From contig NZ_FOXD01000004.1 of assembly GCF_900115625.1 (NCBI RefSeq), positions 1 through 64,000 of the forward strand: a stretch of DNA of 64,000 nucleotides, read 5' to 3'. Under the pieces are notes generated by a model that saw nothing but the letters and a program-made list of their open reading frames with translations, did no database searches and was not told the DNA's origin. This DNA comes from Salibacterium halotolerans (GTDB taxonomy: Bacteria; Bacillota; Bacilli; Bacillales; Marinococcaceae). The position numbers and the translations under genes were made by a program. Below are positions 1 to 9,082 of the stretch, piece after piece (within the stretch, counting starts at the first letter, position 1; each line of letters opens with the position of its first letter).

Positions 1-95
<95 letters not shown>

Positions 96-100
96 ACCAA

Positions 101-139
101 AAGGACGGTCGGATTGTTATCCGGCGGTTCTTTTTTTTG
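101..139 (+). terminator. rho-independent terminator of the rRNA operon
   Basis: A stem of 14 bases (101-114) pairs, with some G-U pairs and one mismatch, with 119-132 across a TGTT loop. A run of T follows. It sits six bases after the 5S end. Confidence 0.85.
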
Positions 140-740
140 GATGCCAATGTTCCGCTGTTGCCCGTTACGGATCTATGTTAGAAATGACGGCTCCCCGTCT
201 TAGTTTGCAATCCGGGTATTTTTCCTTTAAGAAGTTGGTAAAGGAACGATTGCAGTTTCCACTTCCCTGCTCGTTTGATTTCCTGCAGAAAACGCAAAAA
301 GTCGTGTGAGGTTTATGTCCAAAGACTATATGGCCATGATCATTTTAGAAAAATCATAACGACGTTTACATCTGCTATGGGGAGTGCAAACGCAACTATG
401 AATTAACCATAGTTACGTTTCTCCGCTTTCCTGCACCCGTAAACGTCATTATGAACCCCTCTACGTTGCGTTTGTCCCTTTTTTATCGGGATAAACGCAA
501 CTGTAGAACCGGCGGCGCTGTTTTTAGACCATGCTGCATCCGGCGCGTCAGTGGACATTGTCATAGAAAAGCAGGGACGTGGTTTCCACGGAACCACTCT
601 TTTCCGGCAGAGCACGATCGCAGCCCGGTTCGTGAAGCCGGACCTTTTCAGCAGTTTATAAAACAACTCAGCTCTCAACGAACCGAATGCATGGTGCAAT
701 AATGTACTATAGAATATAAAAAGAAAAAGATAGGATGACA
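140..740. other. 600-bp intergenic region with dispersed ACGTTTAC-type repeats
   Basis: No credible gene seen. A minus ORF (403-750) has no ribosome site and overlaps repeats. The stretch holds copies of a short motif: CATAACGACGTTTAC at 355-369, GTGCAAACGCAAC at 384-396, its relatives near 408-420, GTAAACGTCATTATGA (reverse orientation) at 439-454, and AAACGCAAC again near 493-501. The same motif family recurs at 12560-12720 and 28920-29040. Confidence 0.6.
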
Positions 741-768
741 GGAGAAACACTAGGAAAGGAGTTTCTCC
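741..768 (+). promoter_or_regulatory. hairpin presenting the lysE ribosome-binding site
   Basis: GGAGAAAC (741-748) pairs perfectly with GTTTCTCC (761-768). The loop of 12 bases contains the Shine-Dalgarno GGAAAGGA, and the ATG starts on the next base. This geometry would place the start codon at the foot of a helix and may modulate translation. Seen in sequence; function inferred. Confidence 0.5.
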
Positions 769-1344
769 ATGAATATCACCTCTTTTTTTATCTACTGCGT
801 TATTTCTACGTTCACCCCGGGGCCGGCGAATATTGTTATACTGTCCACCGTGTATAATTCCGGGATGAAAAAGGCTGCAAAATTTACTTACGGCGCCACA
901 ACGGCGTTTGGGTTACTGCTTTTTGTTTCGGCTTTTTTAAATAGTGTGCTTGTTTCCATTCTGCCGGGTATTCTGATTGTCATGCAGATACTTGGAAGCT
1001 GCTATATGCTCTACCTGGCGTGGCAGATATATAATACGCGCGCATCCAAGCCTTCTTCTGATAAAACCGGAACATTTTTGTCTGGTTTCGTGATGCAGTT
1101 TCTGAATCCAAAATTAGTTCTTTTTACGTTGACAGTCGTGCCGGGTTTTATACTGCCGCACTATACGTCTGTACCTGCCGTAGCAACAGGGGTCATCGCG
1201 GTCACATTGATTGGGTTTGCCGCATTTGTGACATGGCTGCTGTTTGGAAGCATCTTTCAGACATTTCTTCAAAAGTACAATAAGGTTGTTAACACCATCA
1301 TGGCGGCATTTTTGGTATATTCCGCGGCTATGATATGGATGTAG
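769..1344 (+). CDS. LysE/RhtB-family amino-acid exporter
   Basis: A 191-residue membrane protein. It begins with the family's N-terminal segment (FTPGPANIVIL at residues 16-26) and has about six hydrophobic helices. Length is normal for LysE/RhtB exporters, which expel amino acids or small amides by proton exchange. The start is the ATG after GGAAAGGAG. An AraC-type regulator follows 39 bases downstream, a pairing common for this family, so the regulator probably senses the exported compound. Substrate cannot be told from sequence. Confidence 0.85.
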   Translation: MNITSFFIYCVISTFTPGPANIVILSTVYNSGMKKAAKFTYGATTAFGLLLFVSAFLNSVLVSILPGILIVMQILGSCYMLYLAWQIYNTRASKPSSDKTGTFLSGFVMQFLNPKLVLFTLTVVPGFILPHYTSVPAVATGVIAVTLIGFAAFVTWLLFGSIFQTFLQKYNKVVNTIMAAFLVYSAAMIWM

Positions 1345-1383
1345 GGCTGCCGGACGAATACCATTTTTAGAGACAAAGAAAGG

Positions 1384-2172
1384 GTGAGGGACGTGGAGAA
1401 GTTTGTTTATAAAAAGGCAGCGGGAATTACGGCGTTATCGGCGAGCATTCATGATTTTTCGTATAAAAAACACGCCCATGAAGAGTATGCTGTAGGTGTC
1501 ACGATGCGGGGGATCCAGCGGTTTCATCTGGATGGAAGTCTGCAGAAGTCCCGCCCTGACGGCGTAATGCTTTTTAACCCGGAACAGGCACATGACGGAA
1601 GCGCCCAGGACGAGAACGGACTTGACTATATTATGCTTTATATCAAGCCTGAGCTGCTTTTAGAAGCAATTGGAAAAAAAGACATCGTACATTTTCCGGA
1701 ACCGGTCGTCTACAATAATGAATTGAAACAAAGTATTTTACATCTGGGGCATGCCATCCTTACCGAAAAAGAGGATGCGTTAAGCAGTGAATTGTTTTTA
1801 TCGCTGGCAGACAAGTTGATGACCGCGGAAGATCTCTTTACAGAAACGAAACAGGATACAAAGCGGATACAAAAAGCCAAGGCTCTTCTTCATGCCGATT
1901 TGGAAAACGGGTATCATCTGGATGACATATCAAAGGAGCTCGGTTTGTCGAAATATCAGTTTATCCGGCTTTTTAAGACAAATACAGGTATTTCACCGTA
2001 CCAGTACTACCTTAACAGCAAAATAGAACTCGCTAAGCAGATCATCGAACATCAGGGCGATATCTATTCTGCTGTGGCAGAGGGTGGATTTGTGGATTTA
2101 CCCCATTTAAACAGGCATTTCAAGAGTGTGTACGGGATCACGGCCTATGAATATAAGTCCCATTTATATTGA
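1384..2172 (+). CDS. AraC-family transcriptional regulator
   Basis: 262 residues from a GTG at 1384; a second GTG at 1393 (259 residues) has better spacing from GTGAGGG and is a good alternative. The N-terminal half is a cupin sensing domain (HAHEEYAVGVTMRG, about residues 31-44). The C-terminal 100 residues carry two helix-turn-helix motifs (LDDISKELGLSKYQFIRLFK, then PHLNRHFKSVYGITAYEY). It directly follows the LysE gene in the same orientation and is likely its local regulator. Confidence 0.88.
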   Translation: MRDVEKFVYKKAAGITALSASIHDFSYKKHAHEEYAVGVTMRGIQRFHLDGSLQKSRPDGVMLFNPEQAHDGSAQDENGLDYIMLYIKPELLLEAIGKKDIVHFPEPVVYNNELKQSILHLGHAILTEKEDALSSELFLSLADKLMTAEDLFTETKQDTKRIQKAKALLHADLENGYHLDDISKELGLSKYQFIRLFKTNTGISPYQYYLNSKIELAKQIIEHQGDIYSAVAEGGFVDLPHLNRHFKSVYGITAYEYKSHLY

Positions 2173-2266
2173 TCAGCATATCTATTTTCATTTTCATATT
2201 CAGGGTATGTAAAACGGGCGGAAACCGGTATACTGGAGGAAAGACTTTATCTACAGGAAAAGGAAG

Positions 2267-2968
2267 ATGTGTGTGGAACCGCTGCATGTGAACTTGATTA
2301 GTGACTCAGCATTGCAGGTGACATTTGGAACGTCGATTTCGGCAGAGACCCATCAACATATTATCGCATTCTGCAGAAAACTGGAGAAACGGCCGCTGCA
2401 GGGAATCCGGGAGTGGGTGCCTTCGTATACAGCGGTCACCGTTTTTTATGATCCGCTTCTCCTTTCGCCTGCTTCTCTTGAAACCTACTTATTGGATACA
2501 TCGAAAGCAGTGGATGGCGCAGACCATTCTGATCCGGTGCCCGTGACGATTCCAGTGTGTTATGAGGAACCATTTGGTCCTGACCTGCATCACGTGGCAA
2601 ACTATAACCAGTTAAAGCCCGGAGACGTGATTGAACGGCATTCGGAACCTGATTACCTTATCCATATGATGGGCTTCATGCCCGGTTTTCCGTACCTTGG
2701 GGGGATGAATAAAAGAATAGCGGCACCTCGTCTGGGTACACCGCGCCGAAACGTCCCGGCGGGTTCTGTGGGTATTGCAGGCACCCAGACGGGAGTCTAT
2801 CCACTGGAGAGTCCCGGCGGATGGAATATTATCGGCCGGACCCCGAAAAAACTGTTTTTTCCGTCAAAGACTGATCCAATACTGCTGGAGGCTGGTATGA
2901 CCATACGATTTACGCCGGTGAGCGCTCAGGAATTTCTCGACATCGAAGAGAAGGAGGCGTCGTATTGA
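2267..2968 (+). CDS. pxpB: 5-oxoprolinase subunit B (KipI family)
   Basis: 233 residues with the family hallmark GFMPGFPYLGGM (about 138-149), the APRLGTPRRNVPAGSVGIAG segment and a SPGGWNIIGRTP motif. In the PxpABC complex it works with PxpC in ATP-dependent opening of 5-oxoproline (pyroglutamate) to glutamate. It overlaps pxpA by 4 bases, so translation is probably coupled. The gene order here is B-A-C. The older KipI (sporulation kinase inhibitor) reading belongs to the same family. Confidence 0.92.
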   Translation: MCVEPLHVNLISDSALQVTFGTSISAETHQHIIAFCRKLEKRPLQGIREWVPSYTAVTVFYDPLLLSPASLETYLLDTSKAVDGADHSDPVPVTIPVCYEEPFGPDLHHVANYNQLKPGDVIERHSEPDYLIHMMGFMPGFPYLGGMNKRIAAPRLGTPRRNVPAGSVGIAGTQTGVYPLESPGGWNIIGRTPKKLFFPSKTDPILLEAGMTIRFTPVSAQEFLDIEEKEASY

Positions 2969-3735
2969 AGAAAATGGTGGATCTGAACAGTGATGTAGGC
3001 GAAAGTTTTGGAGTCTACACACTCGGTAACGATGAGCGGGTTCTTTCTTATGTGACATCGGTCAACATTGCCTGCGGCTGCCACGCAGGCGATCATAACG
3101 TGATGGCCCGGACGACGGCGCTGGCTAAACAGTACGGCGCAGCTGTGGGGGCCCACCCCGGTTTCCCTGACCTCGGTGGATTTGGGCGGCGTCCGATGGC
3201 GGTCGATCCGGAGGAGATTTATCAGTTGATGATATACCAGATCGGAGCCCTGCAGGGATTCTGCCGGGCAGAGGATGTGCCTCTCCGACACGTGAAGCCG
3301 CACGGCGCTCTGTACAATCAGGCGGCCGGCGATTTTGATATGGCGGAAGCCGTGGCGGAGGCGGTAAAACGGGTGAACCCCGGCCTGACGCTGTTTGCCC
3401 CCGCCGGCAGCAAGCTGGTGGAAGCCGGCCGGCAGAAATCCCTCCGCACCGCATCCGAAGTATTTGCCGACCGGACGTATCAACCGGACGGTTCGCTCAC
3501 CCCGCGTTCCCGGACAGATGCTGTACTGCACGATCCGGAGCAGGCGGCAGACCGTATTCTGCACATGCTCTCAAGTGGTGAGGTCGAAGCCGTGGACGGC
3601 ACGAAACTGCCGGTGGAAGCAGACACGATTTGTGTGCACGGCGATACACCGGAGGCCCTGCAATTTCTGGACCGACTGTACCACATGCTGCACCAGCACG
3701 ATGTCACGATTCACGCACCGGAGAACAGCCGATGA
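2965..3735 (+). CDS. pxpA: 5-oxoprolinase subunit A (LamB/YcsF family)
   Basis: 256 residues starting at a TTG that overlaps the pxpB stop. The ribosome site GAAGGAGG lies in the end of pxpB. Family signature DLNSDVGESFGVYTLGNDE opens the protein, followed by VNIACGCHAGDHNVM and HVKPHGALYNQAA. It is the third subunit of the 5-oxoproline hydrolysing complex. It ends in an ATGA overlap with pxpC. Base composition is GC-rich here, which gives many long shadow ORFs in other frames. Confidence 0.93.
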   Translation: MKKMVDLNSDVGESFGVYTLGNDERVLSYVTSVNIACGCHAGDHNVMARTTALAKQYGAAVGAHPGFPDLGGFGRRPMAVDPEEIYQLMIYQIGALQGFCRAEDVPLRHVKPHGALYNQAAGDFDMAEAVAEAVKRVNPGLTLFAPAGSKLVEAGRQKSLRTASEVFADRTYQPDGSLTPRSRTDAVLHDPEQAADRILHMLSSGEVEAVDGTKLPVEADTICVHGDTPEALQFLDRLYHMLHQHDVTIHAPENSR

Positions 3736-4712
3736 GTGCAGAAACACAAGTATGTATTGTAAAAAAAGCAGGGCTGTTCACGACGATTCAGGACGTGGGA
3801 CGCCGGGGCTGGCAGAAGAAAGGAATTCCTCCGGCAGGGGTGATGGATCCGTATGCTTTTCAAATTGCCAACTTACTTGTGGGCAACGAGGGATATGAAG
3901 CGGTACTGGAAGTGACAATGCTTGGACCGGTGCTGCAGTTCACAAATCCGGCGGTAACAGCAGTGACAGGTGCAGATCTCCAGCCTGCTCTGAACGGCAG
4001 CCCGGTGGACAATTGGCATTCTTTCAGCGTCGGCGAAGGGGATGTCCTTTCCTTTGCCGGCACGAAAAAAGGGGCCCGCGCCTATATCGCCGTGCAGGGC
4101 GGATGGGATGGAGATAATATTCTCGGCAGCCGCTCCACCTATGTTAAAGCAGGAATCGGCGGCATGAACGGCAGGCCGCTTGAAAAAGGGGACCGGCTGT
4201 CCGCCCGCCGCCGCGGCCCGGTGCAAAAGCGGAGCAGCCGGCCGGCTTCAGCGCTCATTCCCGAATACGGTGGAGAAAAGGTGCTCCGCGTACTGGAAGG
4301 ACCGGAGGCATCCGCCTTTACAGAAGAGTCCCTGCACGCATTTTACCACTCCCGTTTCACCGTCTCCAACGAGTCCGACCGGATGGGATGCCGGGTGGAA
4401 GAAGCCACTCTTATACACCGGGAATCCGCTGATATTCTATCTGACGCAGTTGACACCGGCACGATCCAGGCCGCTTCGGACGGGAGGCCGGTCATCTTGA
4501 TGGCGGACCGTCAGACGACCGGCGGCTATACACGCCCGGCGTCGGTCATACAGGCGGATCTGCCGAAAGCTGCCCAGCTGCTGCCCGGACAGAAAATCAG
4601 ATTTGAAAAGGTAACCCTTGCGCATGCGCATACTTTATGGAGAGAGCAGCAAAAGCAGCTCGCCTCCCTTGCTCTTGCTTCCAGAAACACGGCGGCAGCA
4701 GGAATGAATTGA
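3732..4712 (+). CDS. pxpC: 5-oxoprolinase subunit C (KipA/urea-amidolyase-like)
   Basis: 326 residues from the ATG that overlaps the pxpA stop; a longer reading frame upstream runs inside pxpA and is not used. It opens with the family motif GLFTTIQDVGRRGWQKKGIP and contains GVMDPYAFQIANLLVGN and DRQTTGGYTRPA. It shares the fold of the carboxyltransferase domain of urea amidolyase. With pxpB and pxpA it forms a complete prokaryotic 5-oxoprolinase. Confidence 0.93.
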   Translation: MSAETQVCIVKKAGLFTTIQDVGRRGWQKKGIPPAGVMDPYAFQIANLLVGNEGYEAVLEVTMLGPVLQFTNPAVTAVTGADLQPALNGSPVDNWHSFSVGEGDVLSFAGTKKGARAYIAVQGGWDGDNILGSRSTYVKAGIGGMNGRPLEKGDRLSARRRGPVQKRSSRPASALIPEYGGEKVLRVLEGPEASAFTEESLHAFYHSRFTVSNESDRMGCRVEEATLIHRESADILSDAVDTGTIQAASDGRPVILMADRQTTGGYTRPASVIQADLPKAAQLLPGQKIRFEKVTLAHAHTLWREQQKQLASLALASRNTAAAGMN

Positions 4713-4740
4713 TCAGAACATGGACAGGAGTGAAGGAATT

Positions 4741-5883
4741 ATGGAGAAAAAGTTTAATACCAAAGCGGTCCATTTTCAAAAAGGAGATGGAGAAAAAAAT
4801 AAAAGCAAAACTAAGCCGATCTATCAGACATCGTCGTTTGCGTTTCAGGATCTTGAGGATATGGAGTCCTACTTCTCCGGGCGCAAAGACCATCTCTACA
4901 CCCGCTACTCCAACCCGAATACGGATGATTTAGGATACGGTACAGCCCAGCTGGAAGGAGCTCCTGCAGGGGTGGCGACGTCATCGGGAATGTCTGCGAT
5001 TCTGGCCGGGATTCTTGCCGCGGTTTCGCCGGGTGAACATATGATTGTTCCGCTCGATCTGTACGGCGGAACATACCAGCTGTTTCAGCAGGAACTGCAG
5101 GAATGGGGTTTTCAGGTATCTGTCGTGGACTTCACCGATAAAGAAGCGGTGGAAGCGGCGGTAAAAGAAGATACCCGGCTGCTGTATGCCGAATCCGTCA
5201 CCAACCCGCTGCTGCGCCGCGAGAACATTGGAGAATTAAACCGGATCGCAGAGAAGCACAACTTGACCTTATTGATTGATAACACGTTCCCGTCGCCGTA
5301 CTTTCTGCAGCCTTATGCAGAGGGAGCCGATCTTATCATCCACAGCGCGACCAAATACATAGGAGGCCATAGCGATGTGTCGGCCGGTGTACTCGTTGGA
5401 ACGGAGGACAAGATAGCCAAGGCGAAAAAACGGGTGATCAATATCGGCGCCAACTTAAGCCCGTTTGAAGCGTGGCTCGCGTGCCGTGGTCTGAAAACGC
5501 TCAGTGTCCGGATGGAAAGGCAGGGGCAGAACGCCTCGGAGCTCGCCCGCTGGTTTCAGGAGAATACTTGGGCGGCAGCTGTCTATTATCCGCAGGACCT
5601 TTCTGATAAGGGGAACGGCGCCATGGTGAGTGTGGATCTCGGGAGTGCGTATGACGTAAATACTTTCTTTCAATCCCTCGACTGGATCAAAATCGTGCCT
5701 ACGCTGGCCGGTGTGGAAACGACAGTATCCTATCCGTTGAATACATCCCACCGGGCGATTCCGGATGACATCCGCCAAAAGCTCGGTATTACCGCCGGGA
5801 CGGTCCGGATTTCTGTCGGCATTGAAGACAAAGACGATATTACCGCTGCGTTTGCCGCTGCACTGGAGCAGGCAGCACGTTAA
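4741..5883 (+). CDS. PLP-dependent trans-sulfuration enzyme (cystathionine gamma-synthase/lyase or methionine gamma-lyase family)
   Basis: 380 residues from the ATG at 4741 behind AGGAGTGAAGG; an in-frame ATG at 4720 lies before that ribosome site and is unlikely. The PLP lysine is in HSATKYIGGHSDVSAG (about residue 205). Other family marks are YTRYSNPN, SSGMSAILAGILA and the IDNTFPSPY segment. The family splits or makes C-S bonds of cystathionine, homocysteine or methionine; which reaction applies cannot be decided here. It lies 28 bases after pxpC and may share its transcript. Confidence 0.85.
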   Translation: MEKKFNTKAVHFQKGDGEKNKSKTKPIYQTSSFAFQDLEDMESYFSGRKDHLYTRYSNPNTDDLGYGTAQLEGAPAGVATSSGMSAILAGILAAVSPGEHMIVPLDLYGGTYQLFQQELQEWGFQVSVVDFTDKEAVEAAVKEDTRLLYAESVTNPLLRRENIGELNRIAEKHNLTLLIDNTFPSPYFLQPYAEGADLIIHSATKYIGGHSDVSAGVLVGTEDKIAKAKKRVINIGANLSPFEAWLACRGLKTLSVRMERQGQNASELARWFQENTWAAAVYYPQDLSDKGNGAMVSVDLGSAYDVNTFFQSLDWIKIVPTLAGVETTVSYPLNTSHRAIPDDIRQKLGITAGTVRISVGIEDKDDITAAFAAALEQAAR

Positions 5884-5889
5884 CGGATC

Positions 5890-5938
5890 AAAAGCATCCC
5901 TCCCACATGGACACACATGCAGGGAGGGGCTTTTTCTA
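5890..5938 (+). terminator. terminator after the pxpBAC-PLP enzyme operon
   Basis: GCATCCCTCCC and GGGAGGGGC form a GC-rich stem around 5892-5933, followed by TTTTTC. It lies just after the stop at 5883 and also before the end of the convergent small gene at 5950. Confidence 0.8.
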
Positions 5939-5949
5939 TAGGAAGCCTG

Positions 5950-6090
5950 TTACTTTTTGTTCAGATATTGAATAAACTCCTGGTAAATACTGATGTTGTC
6001 GGTCAGAAGCATAATCGGCAGAAAGACAAACGTCATGAGCACGAGTACATTAGCCAGCAGTGCCGCACGCAAGTATTTCCAGGTTTTCAT
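5950..6090 (-). CDS. small single-span membrane protein, 46 residues, unknown function
   Basis: Read on the minus strand. ATG (complement of 6088-6090) follows an excellent ribosome site, GGAAGGAGGTGGC. The product begins MKTWKYLRAALLANVL and has one long hydrophobic helix (about residues 9-29, LVLMTFVFLPIMLL) and a short polar tail ending YLNKK. I do not recognise a family. The strong Shine-Dalgarno and the clean gap around it argue that it is real. It is convergent with the upstream operon. Confidence 0.65.
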   Translation of the reverse strand: MKTWKYLRAALLANVLVLMTFVFLPIMLLTDNISIYQEFIQYLNKK

Positions 6091-6184
6091 GATGCCACCT
6101 CCTTCCCGATTTGTGTCGAAATTTTCTTATAATTAATGTAACATCTCTGTAACAACTGGACAAGAAAAATTTTTAAAAAGGTAC

Positions 6185-6213
6185 TTGTCATCCTGGAGAG
6201 CATATGGTATATT
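6185..6213 (+). promoter_or_regulatory. sigma-A-type promoter of the initiator tRNA
   Basis: TTGTCA (6185-6190) and TATATT (6208-6213) are separated by 17 bases. They lie 37 bases before the tRNA. Confidence 0.7.
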
Positions 6214-6249
6214 ATAAAAGTGGCGTTAACAGAGCACATAGTAACACAT

Positions 6250-6326
<77 letters not shown>

Positions 6327-6342
6327 ATTATACAAAACATGC

Positions 6343-6369
6343 AAAAGCCCTTAGAAGGCTTTTTTTTTA
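6343..6369 (+). terminator. terminator after the tRNA
   Basis: AAAGCCCTTAGAAGGCTTTT forms a short stem followed by eight T. Confidence 0.7.
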
Positions 6370-6454
6370 TTTTCAACAGCAATCAAAGGCGGTGCGTTTT
6401 CTTTCGGAATGCGTTACACTGGAAGAAATGATGCGCACAAAAAGGATGTCACCG

Positions 6455-7447
6455 ATGCCGAAAGATGAATTTGAATGGATCCGTCAGCATACGCCTGAGC
6501 GTTACAACCATTCCGGTGTGATAGAGGGGATCGGCGATGATGCAGCGGTGTATGCGGCCGAAGATGGTTTTGATGAGATATTATGTGTCGACACGATGGT
6601 GGAAGAGGTCCATTTTAAAAAACAGACGATGAGCCCGTATGATACCGGACATAAAGCACTGGCCGTGAATATCAGTGATATTGCAGCGATGGCCGGTATT
6701 CCTGTTTATTATATCGTCTCGATCGCCGTACCTCCCTCCTGGACGGATGAAGAACTTCAGGAGCTTTACAACGGTATGGGGGCGCTTGCAGCGGAATACG
6801 ACATGGACATGATCGGCGGCGATACCGTGTCCTCGCAGTCCGGTCTCGTTATCTCTGTCACCGTCCACGGCAGGGTGGAGAAAGGGCGTCATCTCCTCCG
6901 GCGGAACGCGCTCCCAGGAGATATCGTCTTTGTGACAAACCCCACCGGCAGATCAGCGGCCGGCCTGGACTGGCTGCTGCAGCACGGCCGCGGACAGAAC
7001 TGCCCGGAGCCGTTTCAGACGCTGACCGCCTATCATCAGCGCCCGCGTCCGAGAGTCGAAGAAGGCCGGATCATTGCCGGAACCGCCCCGACTGCTTCCT
7101 TAAACGATATCAGCGACGGACTTGCAAGTGAGGCAAATGAAATAGCGGAAGCGTCCGGGGTGAAGCTGCAGTTACGACAGCAGGACATACCAGCTGCCAC
7201 GGAACTGAAAGAAGCAGCCGGCGGGGACTCGTACTGGGACTGGATTTTTTACGGAGGGGAAGACTTCGAACTGATTGGAACTGCCCGGGAGAAAAACTGG
7301 TCCCTGCTTCAGCAGAACATGAAGGAGGAAGGGTTTCCCCTTTATGCCATCGGCCGGGTGCAGGAAGGTCCGCCGCTTGTCACCCTGCTGGATGGAACAG
7401 AAGAACAAACCCTTCCCAAAAAAGGATACAATCATTTTCAATCATAA
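6455..7447 (+). CDS. thiL: thiamine-monophosphate kinase
   Basis: About 330 residues starting MPKDEFEWIRQ from the ATG at 6455, which has AAAGG eight bases before it; in-frame ATGs at 6431 and 6446 are possible and the frame opens at 6392. Family marks: GIGDDAAVY near the N-terminus, ALAVNISDIAAMAG, MIGGDTVSS and FYGGEDFEL. ThiL phosphorylates thiamine monophosphate to the diphosphate cofactor. It begins the conserved thiL-tsaE-tsaB-rimI-tsaD block. Confidence 0.92.
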   Translation: MPKDEFEWIRQHTPERYNHSGVIEGIGDDAAVYAAEDGFDEILCVDTMVEEVHFKKQTMSPYDTGHKALAVNISDIAAMAGIPVYYIVSIAVPPSWTDEELQELYNGMGALAAEYDMDMIGGDTVSSQSGLVISVTVHGRVEKGRHLLRRNALPGDIVFVTNPTGRSAAGLDWLLQHGRGQNCPEPFQTLTAYHQRPRPRVEEGRIIAGTAPTASLNDISDGLASEANEIAEASGVKLQLRQQDIPAATELKEAAGGDSYWDWIFYGGEDFELIGTAREKNWSLLQQNMKEEGFPLYAIGRVQEGPPLVTLLDGTEEQTLPKKGYNHFQS

Positions 7448-7463
7448 AGGCAGGCGAACCTGA

Positions 7464-7937
7464 ATGTCTTTTTCTTTCACAAGTCATTCCCCGTCTGAGA
7501 CGATGCAGTTCGGCGGGAGGCTCGGTGTTGTCGTGCAGAGCGGGGATGTGATCACACTGGACGGAGACCTCGGCGCAGGAAAAACCCATTTAACCAAAGG
7601 TCTTGCTGACGCGCTCAGCGTCAAAGAAATCGTAAACAGTCCCACCTTCACCATCATAAAAGAATACAGCGGTCTGTTCCCTCTCTATCATATGGATCTG
7701 TACCGGCTGGACGGGGAAGAAGCAGATGAAATCGGTCTGGAAGAGTACCTGGAAAGCAGCGGGGTCTGTGTGGTGGAGTGGGCGGAAAAAATCAGGGATC
7801 TGCTTCCTGACAACCGGCTGCAGATTACAATGGAGCGGCGCGGGGAAGAAGAGCGTATTATCCGGCTGCTTCCTGTCGGTGAAAGCTTTACGCGACGATG
7901 CAAGGAGCTTGAGAATCATGAAAATACTGGCGATTGA
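7464..7937 (+). CDS. tsaE: tRNA threonylcarbamoyladenosine synthesis ATPase TsaE
   Basis: 157 residues with a Walker A GDLGAGKTHLTKG (about 34-46), NSPTFTIIKEY and a VVEWAEKI segment. TsaE hydrolyses ATP to turn over the TsaBDE complex that places t6A on ANN-decoding tRNAs. It overlaps tsaB by 20 bases. Confidence 0.94.
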   Translation: MSFSFTSHSPSETMQFGGRLGVVVQSGDVITLDGDLGAGKTHLTKGLADALSVKEIVNSPTFTIIKEYSGLFPLYHMDLYRLDGEEADEIGLEEYLESSGVCVVEWAEKIRDLLPDNRLQITMERRGEEERIIRLLPVGESFTRRCKELENHENTGD

Positions 7938-8622
7938 TACGTCAAGTCATGTCATGGGAACGGCGGTTTCCTCAGAAAACGGAATCTTGGCGGAATATAT
8001 AACAAACTTCAAAAAGAACCACTCGCTGCGTTTAATGCCTGCTGTTCATCAGATGATGAAGGAAGTGGATATGGCACCGGAAGAACTGGATGCGGTAGCG
8101 GCAGCAAAGGGACCGGGTTCATACACCGGTGTCCGGATTGGCGTGACAACCGCCAAAACAATGGCGTGGTCGCTCGGTATTCCGGTGTACGGCATATCGA
8201 GCCTGATGCAGCTGGCAGCGGGCGGTACCTGGTTTCCCGGCTTGATATGTCCGTTTGCGGATGCGCGGCGGGGAAGAGTGTACACCGGGCTGTACCGCTT
8301 TCGAAACGGCATTTTGACTACTGAACGTTCAGACCGGGTAACCTCTCTTGACGACTGGCTGGAAAAGCTGAACGAAACAGAGAAACCGGTCCTCTTTTTA
8401 AGCAGAGACTCAAAACAGCACGAGTCGGCGATCAGGGACACACTTGGAGAACGTGCCGTGTTCGGAGGGGACGCCGAAAACCGTCCCCGTCCGTCTGATC
8501 TGATCAGCCTTACGGCGCAGATGGAGCCGCAGCCGCCTCATTCGCTCGTTCCTGAATACGCCCAGATGGCGGAAGCGGAAAAGAAGTGGTACGCCGCGGA
8601 AGAAGGGCGGACGTATGAGTAA
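7918..8622 (+). CDS. tsaB: tRNA threonylcarbamoyladenosine synthesis protein TsaB
   Basis: 234 residues from the ATG at 7918, after GGAGCTTGAG; the frame is open further upstream but that part overlaps tsaE. Begins MKILAIDTSSHVMGTAV and contains the family core KGPGSYTGVRIGVTTAKTMA. It is the paralog and scaffold partner of TsaD. It overlaps rimI by 8 bases. Confidence 0.94.
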   Translation: MKILAIDTSSHVMGTAVSSENGILAEYITNFKKNHSLRLMPAVHQMMKEVDMAPEELDAVAAAKGPGSYTGVRIGVTTAKTMAWSLGIPVYGISSLMQLAAGGTWFPGLICPFADARRGRVYTGLYRFRNGILTTERSDRVTSLDDWLEKLNETEKPVLFLSRDSKQHESAIRDTLGERAVFGGDAENRPRPSDLISLTAQMEPQPPHSLVPEYAQMAEAEKKWYAAEEGRTYE

Positions 8623-9082
8623 CAGTCCCATTATTCGTTTCATGGAGGAACGTGACCTGGAAGGAATTCTTGAGGTCGAGCATGACGCTTTTCAAATGCC
8701 GTGGACGAAATACGCTTTTTTCAATGAATTGATGAACAATCAGTTCGCTCATTATCTGGTCGTGGAATGGGACGGCCGTATTATCGGTTACTGCGGGGTA
8801 TGGATCATTATTGACGAAGCCCATATCACGAATGTGGCGGTTCATTCGGCGTACCGCGGATACCGGCTCGGAGAACTCCTCATGAAAAATGTGCTCGATA
8901 TGGCGCATGCCTACGGGGCCCTTACGATGACGCTCGAAGTCCGGGTAAGCAATGTCATCGCCCAGTCCCTCTACAAAAAACTCGGATTCCAGCCGGGCGG
9001 TATCCGGAAAAATTATTATACCGACAATAAAGAAGATGCGTTGGTAATGTGGGTGAATATCGATGACTACAAATTCAACTGA
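8615..9082 (+). CDS. rimI: ribosomal protein S18 alanine N-acetyltransferase (GNAT)
   Basis: 155 residues. GNAT fold with [19 protein letters not shown]-type acetyl-CoA region (residues about 69-86), [18 protein letters not shown] and a [12 protein letters not shown] end that are typical of RimI. It acetylates the N-terminus of S18 in E. coli. It overlaps both neighbours, so the tsa block is one operon. Confidence 0.9.
   Translation: MSNSPIIRFMEERDLEGILEVEHDAFQMPWTKYAFFNELMNNQFAHYLVVEWDGRIIGYCGVWIIIDEAHITNVAVHSAYRGYRLGELLMKNVLDMAHAYGALTMTLEVRVSNVIAQSLYKKLGFQPGGIRKNYYTDNKEDALVMWVNIDDYKFN

Noticed and set aside
403-750. Minus-strand ORF of 115 codons before lysE
   Set aside because: No ribosome site, overlaps dispersed repeats and the lysE leader, odd composition.
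2926-3564. Long minus-strand ORF across pxpA
   Set aside because: Shadow of the GC-rich pxpA gene; no start signal and no recognisable protein.
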